The notes beneath the pieces were generated by a model. That model was not told the DNA's origin, searched no databases, and saw only the letters and a program-made list of their open reading frames with translations. Below, piece after piece: positions 1-11,006 of a stretch of DNA of 64,000 nt; position 1 is the first letter of the stretch, and each line of letters begins with the position of its first letter. Location: the NCBI RefSeq assembly GCF_023053635.1, contig NC_086179.1, forward strand, positions 14,725,501 to 14,789,500, written 5' to 3'. Both the position numbers and the translations under genes were made by a program. The DNA comes from Elgaria multicarinata webbii. Taxonomy: Eukaryota > Chordata > Lepidosauria > Squamata > Anguidae.

Positions 1-94
1 AATGTCACAAATTGTGCTTGCTTTCAACTTACCCTCCATGCACCCACACTTTGTCTAAAATCCAGATGGGGTGGATGGAGTGCCTGGGACCAGC
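1..94. repeat. Inverted repeat, left arm
   Basis: This stretch is a close reverse complement of 1010-1105: both contain the block TGCCTGGGACCAG or its complement, the same TCCATGCA block and the same AAATT(G/C)TGCTTGC block. The arms are about 94 bp with scattered mismatches, separated by about 915 bp. They may be terminal repeats of an unknown element or two copies of one interspersed repeat in opposite orientation; a LINE- or SINE-like tail (TATATAAATG then CAA repeats) follows at about 145-175. Confidence 0.6.
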
Positions 95-694
95 AAAGTT
101 GGTCTACGTTGTACTTGTCTTGTAGAGAGATTCTGCTATGGGGTGGTATATAAATGTAAACAACAACAACAATGCCTTACGAAATATCTGGGTGTTACTG
201 TATTGCTAGAGTAATCACCTGTGAGGTGATCCACACCTTTATTCTGGGAGTTGACCCATGCCTTTATTGCGTGAGTTGATAGTGAGACATGGGTGTCATC
301 TTTAACGTAGCCAGGCTGAGAGTGGTACTGCTGCTAATAACACTGTGTGGTACATGTATTTTCTATTTCCTAGCAACATTATGACTGATGCTGCCACCAG
401 TAATATTGAGAACTGTGAAAACATGTGGAAGGGGATGTGTGTGTGGGGGCTGTTTCAAAGATTATTCAGAAGCACCAAGAAAAAAAATGCAATTTAGTAG
501 TGTAGGGGGTGGGTAACATAATGGTTTTGAGCAGAAATCGATTGCTAAATTTATTAAATTGAAGTATTTTCTTTATTATTATTTTTGTAAAACAATGCCT
601 TTTTCATCTAAAAGGTGCTCACAGAGACTTATATGGAATATAAAGTTAGACCATTGAGCTCACAAATCTGAACCCACACATTTTTCTGGGGTGA

Positions 695-765
695 AGTGAT
701 GAGCAGGGGGTTGGACTTGATGGCCTTATAGGCCCCTTCCAACTGTGCTATTCTATGATTCTAGG
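695..765 (+). repeat. CR1 LINE 3' end fragment
   Basis: The text GGGGGTTGGACTTGATGGCC followed by CCTTCCAACTGTGCTATTCT and a terminal ATTCTATGATTCTA is the characteristic 3' end of amniote CR1 elements, including the short directly repeated terminal octamer. Only the last part of the element is present. Confidence 0.85.
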
Positions 766-1009
766 TTTGGAATATGCTATTTGAAACAAAGAAGTGTGCT
801 GGAAGAGAGTGTTTCAGCCTTCCGCCTACCAGTTCTTTCAAATTACAACACCATATCACCGAAACTGTTTTATCTTCACCAAGCATCTCAAAATACAAAG
901 TAACCATGTGTTGCTCCTACAGTATGCAACATGCCTGCTTATGGAAATCTTGGTGTGGTGTTGAACGATGTTTTGTTTGTTTCATTCAGAATAAAATCTT
1001 GTAGTGACA

Positions 1010-1105
1010 CTGGTCCCAGGCACTCCATCCTCCCCGTCTGGATTTGGGACTGAAAGTGTGGATGCATGGAGGATAAGTTGTAAGCAAGCAGAATTTGTGA
1101 CACTG
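1010..1105. repeat. Inverted repeat, right arm
   Basis: This is the partner of the arm at 1-94, in reverse complement. About 915 bp lie between the arms, containing the CR1 3' end at 695-765 and no recognisable transposase. Confidence 0.6.
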
Positions 1106-1814
1106 TACAATATCGTGACTGATCACACGTCTCGTCAGATAAGGCATCAGCCTTAGCTTCCAATTTCCTAGCTTTGCGGAGTTTGGACCAAGGCGAGAAA
1201 GCCTTATCTTCTGGTCTTTTAAACGGGCAGCGACGGGTTTTGTGATAATTGAATATAAATACAATTACTTCCTTAACTGCAGACTGATGTTGTTGTTTGG
1301 AAGCAACTAAAACAAAGGGAGCAAATGTTTTCAGTGCAGTGGGGTGAACTCCACCCTTCAAGGGAGGCTGATCCCTGAAAGTGAGTTTGGTTTGGCTCTG
1401 TGCCTCAGTAGTTAGCAAGACTACATTGCCTAACGGGTGAGCGGCATGAGTAAGTAAGTCCTCTGTTTCTCCCTCTGCCTCTTTGCCTCTGCTGATCTCA
1501 GTCTCTTTATGCTCTCTCTGGGGAGGTCAGGAGCGATTTAATGCTTGGAGGAAAGTCTCTTTTACATCTGCAAGCATCAAGGTTCAAAATAAGCTGGGTT
1601 TAATTCATTTGGATGTGGAGGCTGAAATCTAATACACACTCCCAGGTAAAAGTCCAATTGAACTCCAGAAGATGTGCATAGGGTAGCACTGTAAGGCAAG
1701 TAATATGATCTTTTTGATTTTTTTAATGTTATTTTAAGGACATTAATGAATTGCAACATGTTAATTGTGAAGTCTCTTAGCAGCTGTTTGTTGACTGGCT
1801 AGCTAAGTTAGTCA
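1106..1814. other. Unassigned non-coding sequence
   Basis: I see no convincing exon, RNA gene or named repeat here. Short open frames lack splice context and known motifs. Confidence 0.5.
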
Positions 1815-2110
1815 TAACTAACCCAGTATAGCTAAGTCTAGATCGAAGCCATAAAGTGGGAATAGGTCTTGTAGCCCATGACATTCTGAGGACAAATCAA
1901 AATGCTGATGCTTACCTATATGGCTTGGGGCCAGCGTACCTGAAAGAACACTTGCTCCCCATATCAATCTGCTCCCCATATCAATGTGTGTTCTGATCAT
2001 CTTTGGAGGCTCTCTTCTATGCCTGCCTTCTCCCACACCCCCAGCATTTAAGATAAAGCAGGTGGCAGCTAGAGAAAAGAAGCCTTCTTGGTGGTGGTGT
2101 GCCATTTATG
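1815..2110 (+). repeat. L2/CR1-like LINE 3' fragment
   Basis: The block TATGGCTTGGGGCCAGCGTACCTGAAAGAACA matches, in reverse complement, part of the LINE fragment at 5431-5912 (GTTCCTTCAGATAGCCTGGCCCC there). It is an old, diverged piece of the LINE family that recurs many times in this window. Confidence 0.6.
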
Positions 2111-3046
2111 GCATTCTATCCAGCCAAGCCTTGACATTGTAGGGATTCCAGAATATGGGTTGGATCCAACTCATGCAATGGGACTTCTGCTCCTGCAATG
2201 GGACTCCCCCATCCTCTCCTCCCCTTTGCAGTTCCCCTTACACCCCAAAACCTGCTCTCGAAGGTCCCCGAGCCCACTGGAGGAGATTTGGAGTGGGGGG
2301 GGGAGATCCATGCCATCCACAATTTCCATTCTGCTGGTGGAATGGCACCACTAGATCCAAGCCAAAGTGGATGTGCATCCACACATACATGCATGCACAC
2401 ATAGGTGCAAGGGCATTCCCCGTCACTTCAAGCCAGCAGAAAGCTCGCAGTGCATCCAGCTAGGGACGGCTCTACCATTAGGTAGAGTGAAGTGGCTCCC
2501 TCAGGCAACTGATTCTGAGTGTTTTGAAATGGAGTGTTATTTATTTATTGTGAATGTATTTTTAATGCCAGGTAAGGGGACTAGTGACTTGAGCTGGGCG
2601 GGAGGAGGGGGCAGTAACATACCACAAGATGTATGGAATGTCTGTGTGGTAATGAACATTTGGAAAGAAACAGGCCTGACCAAAACACCTGGACATTTTT
2701 GTCTTAATTTTAAAAGGCCAGATACTATGGCAGGTTAATCATCAGTGGAACACAAAGTTCAAACTCTCCACATTTTGGCTGAAATATTTTCCAGGACTGG
2801 AACATTCCTTACGTTGTACACACTTACCTTGTACCTCTTTGCACACTTACGCAGTTTAATTGTAGACTTGTTAATTGTTTGTAAATCCTGGCATGGCTAG
2901 CAGTTCAGGGCACTGAATTGTGAGGTCAAGTCCTTTCAGCTATGGACATGACAAAAGAAGAAGATTCTAAGAAGAGCCATGCTGGATCAGAGAATGCATG
3001 GACCAACATCCACTAAGAAAACAATAATATTCTTATTTCCCCCCAG
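2111..3046. other. Upstream region of the transporter gene
   Basis: No promoter elements can be assigned. A short piece of the AAGAGCC(A/C)TGCTGGATCAGA repeat, seen more fully at 18759-18960, lies at about 2967-3000, directly before the first coding exon. The pyrimidine stretch and CAG at 3031-3046 form a splice acceptor, so at least one non-coding first exon and the promoter should lie further upstream, possibly outside the window. Confidence 0.5.
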
Positions 3047-3196
3047 ACAGAAAGTTCTATCTTCCAAACCTCAAAGATCAATGCCATGGCTGGGGAAATG
3101 GATCCACAAGGTGCTCAACACAGCCCAACATTCTCGGATAAAAGTCCTGAGTCATCTCCTGTGAAGAGAAGATCTCTCCCAATTTCAAAGCTAAAG
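3047..3196 (+). CDS. SLCO1A2: SLCO1 coding exon 1 with 5' UTR part
   Basis: The acceptor is a polypyrimidine/CAG at 3031-3046. The exon carries 39 nt of 5' UTR, then ATG at 3086, and encodes 37 cytoplasmic residues ending SKLK; the donor is GTAGAA at 3197 (phase 0). An ATG at 3081 is out of frame with the transporter; the one at 3086 joins cleanly to exon 2, and SKLK followed by (I/M)FL is the usual OATP1 junction. Confidence 0.88.
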
Positions 3197-4713
3197 GTAG
3201 AAATATCTCTGGTCACCCACCACCATTCCCTCCACCATAAATTGCACCCCCAAAATCTGATGACTCATGTTCAAAAACCAGTGTCAATTCGTGGCTCTCA
3301 TTTCAGTGGGGCTGTGAATCAGCCAGAATTCTAAAGAAACTCTCTAAGGTGCTGAACCTATGATGGAGCACCTTGGATTGGTCCTTTAGAGTTCTGTGTT
3401 GTTCCAATTTAACCCCAGAATGGATTCATAGCCCCACCAAAATCAGAGACAGCAGCCACCATTGTTCAAAACCACATTCTCTGCCTTTGCTCCCCTTTTC
3501 CCTCCTCCTTTATTTCCCCCCCCCCTCATTTTAGATTGCAATCTCCTTGGAGACATATCTACGTTATATCTATGGATCTTTAACACTAATGGTGCTGCAT
3601 ACTGTACATGAATAATTTCCATCATTTCTGATAAGCTGACTGTGGGTGCCTTCACACAAAGCTTATGTAGTGTAATCAAGATTTTTTACTCACTGAAGTG
3701 TATAGGTCCTTTTCATGACATCCTTATCCTCCGGTGCCTCTCCTGCCATTTTTTAGTTTTATTTTGCCGTGATTTAACTCATCCAAAATGCAGTAATAAA
3801 TGGGATAGCGAAATATTGCTGTAATGTTACAGTGCTATTGGCTGGCTGTATAAATGGAACATATTGAACTTCTGCACCAGGGAAACTGCCCCCCCCCAAA
3901 GGGGGGGATTTTGTGCCCATCATAAACCTGGAAGACTCCACAAGAAGATAACCTGGTAAGGGTGCAAGCCTGAACAAAAGTAATCCATGCTGCAGCATTT
4001 TGTCTGAGGTAGGGGTGGGGGAGAAATTGGTTCAGTTTGCATTTTAATGTGAGCTTGCTTCATTTTTCACTTTTGAAACTCAGGCCTTAGCTAGACCTAA
4101 GGAATATCCCAGGCAAATGGAGGGGTCATCCCTGCCTGCTCCCGGGATCCCCTGTGTGTCATTTGGATGCACAGGGATGATCCCGGGACAATCCCAGGAT
4201 ATAGGCCTGGTCTAGCCATGGCTTCAGTGACCCTTCAAAATTTGCACTTCTCAAAATTTCACACTGAAGTTTTGCAATCCAAAATAATGTACACACAAAT
4301 GGGGGAAAGCACACACAAAGATGCATCTATCCATGAAAATAACGTTCAAACATCCATTCTGTTAGGAAAATGGTTTTGTCTGATGTACACAAAAATAGGC
4401 AAAAATGCAGACAAAAATGGATGAAATAGGAGTAATGCAAAAAGACCGAGGGGACAGGAGCAGGCAGAAGTAACATCGGGGCCTGCTCCTGCTGGACTCT
4501 TCCCCCCCCCCAGGGCAAACTGCCATCTTGGCCCTGTGGGGAAGCAGAAGGACCGAGGGGACAGGAGCAGGCAGAAGTAACATCGGGGCCTGCTCCTGCT
4601 GGACTCTTCCCCCCCCCCCCCACAGGGCAAACTGCCATCTTGGCCCTGTGGGGAAGAAGAAAGACCGAGGGGACAGGAGCAGGCAGAAGTAACATCGGGG
4701 CCTGCTCCTACTG

Positions 4714-4774
<61 letters not shown>

Positions 4775-7700
4775 TTCTCTCTCCTCCCTCCCTCCCTCCC
4801 TCCTTGACTCCTTTTCCTTGTGTGTCATGTCTTTATTAGATTGTAAGCCTGATGGCAGGGACTGTCTTTTTTGCTAAGTGTAAGCCGCTCCGAGAGCGTT
4901 TTTTGGCTGAGGAGCGGGGTATAAGTATGATGAATAAATAAATAAATAAATAAATAAATACAAAAATGCAGATGAATTTTCATGGGAGCTTTTAAATATA
5001 ATTCTCAAATTTGTGGAGAAAGTGTACTACAGACTGGAATAATGAGAAACTATGAGAAATAGTAATTGAAAAACTCATCCATCCCCAGTCTAAGGTGTAC
5101 TTGTAGCAATGATGACAATGATACAGGGGAGGCAAGAATCGGCATGTAACCATTTAAACCAAGATAAAGTAGGACAAGGTGATGATGAAATGTTACAAAG
5201 TTTCCGAAGCAAAGTGGGTGTGCACCTGGATTGAAAACCACTGGGAATCTTATAGAACATTGGGGTATTTGCCTGCCTGAGATCTGTCAGAGGGGCCCTT
5301 CTCTGTGCCCCACCCATATGGTGGGACGTGGGAGAGGGCTTTCACTGTTGTCTCACCCCGGCTATGCAATGCCCTTCCATGGAGGCCCGACTGGCGCCGG
5401 CACTGGCTTCATTTCGGCGCCAGGTTAATTAATTAATTACATTTTTATACCGCCCAATAGCCGAAGCTCTCTGGGCGGTTCACAAAAGTTAAAACCACGA
5501 AGAGCATAATAAAACAACCAACAATCTAAAAACACAATTACAAAATACAATATGAAAAGCACAACCAGGATAAAACCACACAGCAGAAATTGATATAGGT
5601 TAAAACACGGAATTAAAACAAGATTAAAATTTAAGTTAAATGAGGTGTTAAAATACTGAGAAAAGAAAAAGGTCTTCAGCTGGTGACGGAAAGAGTACAG
5701 TGTAGGCGAACCTCTCTGGGGAGCTCGTTCCACAGCCAGGGTGCCACAGCAGAGAAGGCCCTCCTCCTAGTAGCCACCTGCCTCACTTCCTTTGGCAGGG
5801 GCTCATGGAGAAGGACCCCTGTGGATGATCTTAAGGTCTGGGCGGGTATATATGGGAGGAGGTGTTCCTTCAGATAGCCTGGCCCCAAGCTGTTTAGGGC
5901 TTTGAATGTTAGTGTAGAGGAACCCGAAAGGGCAGGTTCCCTTGGTTCGCTGAGTGGCAGTCAAAGACTCTCAAGACACAATTTCTCTCATCTTGGAAAA
6001 GTTTTATTACGAGCAGCCTGCAGTGCTGCAAGGTGGCAAACCCTAGAGCAGCGGTTCTCAACCTGTGGGTCGGGACCCCTTTGGGGGTCGAATGACCCTT
6101 TCACAGGGGTCGCCTAAGACCATCGGAAAACACATATTTCCGATGGTCTTAGGAAACTGTATTGACTGAACTATGTCATGCATCATCTTTTGTATTATTA
6201 AAGCTATTGTTATGTATTATTTTCATTAGCAAACCATCCCATGACAATGGATCGTGTAGAGAAGAATGAAAATAATTTTATGGTTGGGGGTCACCACAAC
6301 ATGAGGAACTGTATTAAAGGGTCGCGGCATTAGGAAGGTTGAGAACCACTGCCCTAGAGGATCTGAAGGACTGCCCACTAGTTGTAGGCAACACTATAGG
6401 GTAATAGGGGTGTGCACGGACCCCCCGCTCCGCTTCACTTGCAGATCCGCCATTTTTCGGATCGGGCCGCTCCGCCCCGCCCCCGCTCCGCCCACTTCCG
6501 CTCCGCTCCGCTCGGAGCTCCGGATCCGGATCCGGAGCTCCGTTTTTGCCCCCCATAGGGTTGCATTGAAAGCTAAAAAAGTATACAACTTTTTTTCTGT
6601 TCAAGTTAGAAACCTCACATTTGGCACCATGACACCTCATGGGGGTATACACACGCACGCCAAGTTTCAAAGCAATCCCATCATCCCCTGATTTTTGGGG
6701 AATTTTTGAAAATCGGGCACCCCATTCAGACCCCTTGGGATAGCTCCGTCAATTTGCATGTTAGAAACCTCAAACTCGGCACCATGAAAGCTTATCCATG
6801 TGTCCACATGGACGCCCAGACTCAAAGCAATCCCATCATCCCCTGATTTTTGGCGCGGCTCTAACCTCTAACGCACCACCCATAACCCTAATTCACACCC
6901 CTTTCGATAGCTCCGTCAATTTGCACGTTAGAAACCTCAAACTCGGCACCATGATAGCTTATCCACGTGTCCACATGGACGCCAAGTTTCAAGCAAATCC
7001 CATCATCCCCTGATTTTTGGGGATTTTTTGAAAATCGGGCACCTCATTCACACCCCTTGGGATAGCTCCGTCAATTTGCATGTTAGAAACCTCAAACTCA
7101 GCACCATGAAAGCTTCTCCATGTGTCCACATGGATGCCCAGACTCAAGGCAATCCCATCATCCCCTGATTTTTGGCGCGGCTTAACTCACCCCAAATTGT
7201 CCCATTCTACAACTACGTCAATTTGCATGTTAGAAACCTCAAACTCGGCACCATGATAGCTTATCCACGTGTCCACATGGATGCCAAGTTTCAAGGCAAT
7301 CCCATCATCCCCTGATTTTGGGGGAATTTATGAAAATCGGGCACCCCATTCACACCCCTTGGGATAGCTCCGTCAATTTGCATGTTAGAAACCTCAAACT
7401 TGGCACCATGATAGCTTATCCATGTGTCCACATGGACGCCCAGACTCAAGGCAATCCCATCATCCCCTGATTTTTGGCGCGGCTTAAACTTTTTAACTCA
7501 CCCCAAATCAAGTCCCATTCTACAACTACGTCAATTTGCACGTCAGAAACCCATCCTTTGGTCCCATGACAGCTTACCCATGTGTCCCCATGGACACCAA
7601 GTTTCAAGGCAATCCCATCATCCCCTGATGTTAGGGGAACGTTTGAAAATCGGGCACTCCAGTATGTCAGGGATTTAAAGTTGCAATGCAGACAGCTCAA

Positions 7701-10700
7701 TGGGGCCAGTTCCAAGGAAATCCCAACATGCCACGAGATAACCCTAAATCTTCTGGCACATTTGAAAAAGGGATTATTGAACTTGATAAAGTCTAAGTGA
7801 GCGCAGGAAGGACTTCTCCCCTGAGTTAAAGCAAGACACATACACCATCGTTGCAAGGCGGGAAGGGGAGAAGGGAGGGAAGGCAGGCAGGCAGGCAGGC
7901 AGCATGCATTGTAGTGCCGCAAGGATGGCTTGAGCACTAACGCATAGCAAACCAACCCGTAAGCGGGCGCAAGGAGCAAGTGAGGCAAAGATGGCTGGTT
8001 CTTTCTTTCTAAGCCAGCAGTTACGCCTTGAGGGGCACAGAGGAGGACGATTGGGAGCAAACCAGGCACCAGGCGGGCAGAGAGGCAGGCAGAGTAGGCG
8101 AGGAGTCAGTCCTGGCAGATGCCCCACCACAGCAGCACCCCGGGGGAGGCGGGCAGACAGGCAGGCAGGCATGGGTTGGCGGGCCCAGAAAAGCTGGTAC
8201 CTTGCACAAGTAAGCCATAGATCTGCAGGGGAGTCAGTCCCAGCAGATCCAGCTACCTCACAAGGACGGCTCCCAGGCAGGCGGGCAGGCGCCTCCACTG
8301 TAGTGGCTGTGCTCAACTCGGCGGGCGCACTACAAGACGAGTTGAAGTGAGAGCTCACTTCTCAGGAAACGTAGTGGCTGTGCTACGGGAGATCGGTCGA
8401 CAGCTGGAGCTTAGCTTTTTCTCTGAGGGGAAGTCCATGAGTTGAAGTGACAGCTTGCTTCTCAAAGACAGGGTTACAGCGGAAGAGGGGTGGGACGAGA
8501 CCGGGGAGAGAAGCTGGACCAGCTTCTGCTACTAATCCTCACCCACATCCTGGAGGACCACAGCATCCCACACAAAGTGGCTGTGGTGAAGTCAATGGCT
8601 GTCATGAGTTGAAGTGAGTGCTCACTTCTCAGAAAAATTAAACTGTCCGTACACACTAAGTGGCTGTGCTATGGGCGATCGGTCGACTACTGGAGCTTGG
8701 CTCGCGCACATAGGGGAAGTCCATGAGTTGAAGTGACAGCTTGCTTCTCAAAGACAGGGTTACAGCGGAAGAGGGGTGGGACGAGACCGGGGAGAGAAGC
8801 TGGACCAGCTTCTGCTACTAATCCTCACCCACATCCTGAAGGACCACAGCATCCCACACAAAGTGGCTGTGGTGAAGTCAATGGCTGTCATGAGTTGAAG
8901 TGAGTGCTCACTTCTCAGAAAAATTAAACTGTCTGTACACACTAAGTGGCTGTGCTATGGGCGATCGGTCGACTGCTGGAGCTTGGCTCGTGCACATAGG
9001 GGAGAGGAGCTCGACCAGCTGCTGCTACACATCCTGGCAAACCAGAGCATCCACAGGAGTGGCTGTGGTGAAGTCAATGACTCTCATGAGTTGAAGTGAG
9101 AGCTCACTTCTCAGAAAACTTTGCTCCATATGAGACTGGGGAGAGAAGCTCGACCAGCTGCTGCGACTAATCCTCCTCACCCACATCCTGGAGGACCAGA
9201 GCATCCACCGGAGTGGATGTGCTCAACTCGGCGCACTACAAAACGAGAAGTGGCTGTGGTGAAGTCAATGGCTGTCATGAGTCGAAGTGAAAGCTCACTT
9301 CTCAGGAGGAAACTTAAACTGTCCCTATGCAGTCAGTGGTTGGGGAGAGAGGCACGGCCAGCTGTGCCTCCACCGTAGGGGCTGTGCTCAAGTGTCTGAA
9401 CTTGAAGTTGAAGTGAGAGCTTACTTCTCAGATACCTTTAATTGCTCCATATGAGACTGGGGAGAGAAGCTCGACCAGCTGCTGTGACTAATCCTCCTCA
9501 CCCACATCCTGGAGGAACACAGCATCCAACACAAAGTGGCTGTGGTGAAGTCAATGGCTGTCATGAGTCGAAGTGAGAGCTCACTTCTCAGGAAACTTAA
9601 ACTGTCCCTATGCACTAAGTGGCTGTGCTATGGGAATTCGGTGGACTGCTGGAGTACCAGCCGCAATTGGGGAAGTCCATGAGTTGAAGTGACAGCTTGC
9701 TTCTCAAAAAATCACCAGACTGGATCACGAATAGTGCATCTGATCCCTGAGCTCTCCAAAGGGCGACCCGTGGACTGCTGGAGTTAACCTCCCTCAATTG
9801 GGGAGTGACGGGCAGGCGGGCATGGGCAGGCAGGCAGGCAGGCAGGCGGGCAAAAAGGAGCTACTAGTTATTGAAGCAGTTACTTTGAGTATGGAAGATT
9901 TGTGTGCATGCTTGGAGGATTAATGTTGCTGCTGAGCCCTCCAAAGGGCGACCCTTGGACTGCTGGCCTTTACCTCCCTCAGTTGGGGAAGTGAATGATG
10001 AGTTTAAGTGAAAGCTTGCTTCTCAAAGAGGGGTTACAGCAGAAGGGGAAGAGGAAGAGGGGTTGGATGAGACTGAGGAGAGAGAGAGAAGAGAGCATCC
10101 ACTGTAGTGGCTTTGCTAGTGGCTGTGCTACGGGCGATCGGTGGACTGCTGGAGTACCTCCCGCACATAGGGGAAGTCCATGAGTTGAAGTGAAAAGTTG
10201 CCTCTCAAAATCAGCAGACTGGTCGAGTAGTCCACTTGATCCCTGAGCTTTCCAAAGGGCGACCCGTGGACTGCTGGAGTTTAACCTCCCTCACCCTCAA
10301 TTGGGGAAGTGAATGAGTTTCAGTGAAAGGTTGCTTCTCAAAATCAGCACACTGATCGAGTCACCCAGAGGACCACAGCCTCTATGTAGTGGCTGTGCTG
10401 AAGTCAATGACTTCCATGAGTTCAAGTGAAAGGTTGCTTCTCAAAGGCGAGGACTTGCCTGTTTCATTTTCGCAGCGAGACAGGCAGCTGCAGTAACACT
10501 CACAACCACACACACAATGACAGCTTTTGCACAGAGGCTCATGAGTTCAAGTGACAGCTTACTTCTCAAAACCATACTTCTGGATCAGGGAGTACGTCTT
10601 CCACTCCCAGGGCACTCCAAAGGGCGACCCGTGGACTGCTGGAGAGAGGCAGCCTGGCTAGTGGTGGTGGTGCCAGGCATTGCCTTGCCCCCTGCTTGCA

Positions 10701-10931
10701 CCTCACCTAAACACGTGCAGTCAATCATGGAGTCTTTTGGAACTGGGTGGAAAACTATCCGGATGAGTTGACTAAGCTGTACCGGACGCCACAGAAATGA
10801 AATTAACTCAAGTGCGGTGCTTTACCCTCACAGTCAGTCACACACACGCACGGTGACAAACTCTGCCTAGTGCCTACAGAGACGAATGTAATGATTCAGA
10901 GTTGATGTTGTGAACTGTAACACAGCCACTA

Positions 10932-11006
<75 letters not shown>

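Noticed and set aside
7446-8358. Open frames of about 200 codons in the hAT subterminal region
   Set aside because: Low-complexity cysteine-, proline- and serine-rich translations of GGCA and GC-rich repeats; no domains and not kept in copy 3.
8330-10580. A CRISPR-like array
   Set aside because: Short palindromic repeats with variable spacers look superficially similar, but spacing is irregular, repeats are degenerate, and the setting is a eukaryotic hAT transposon.
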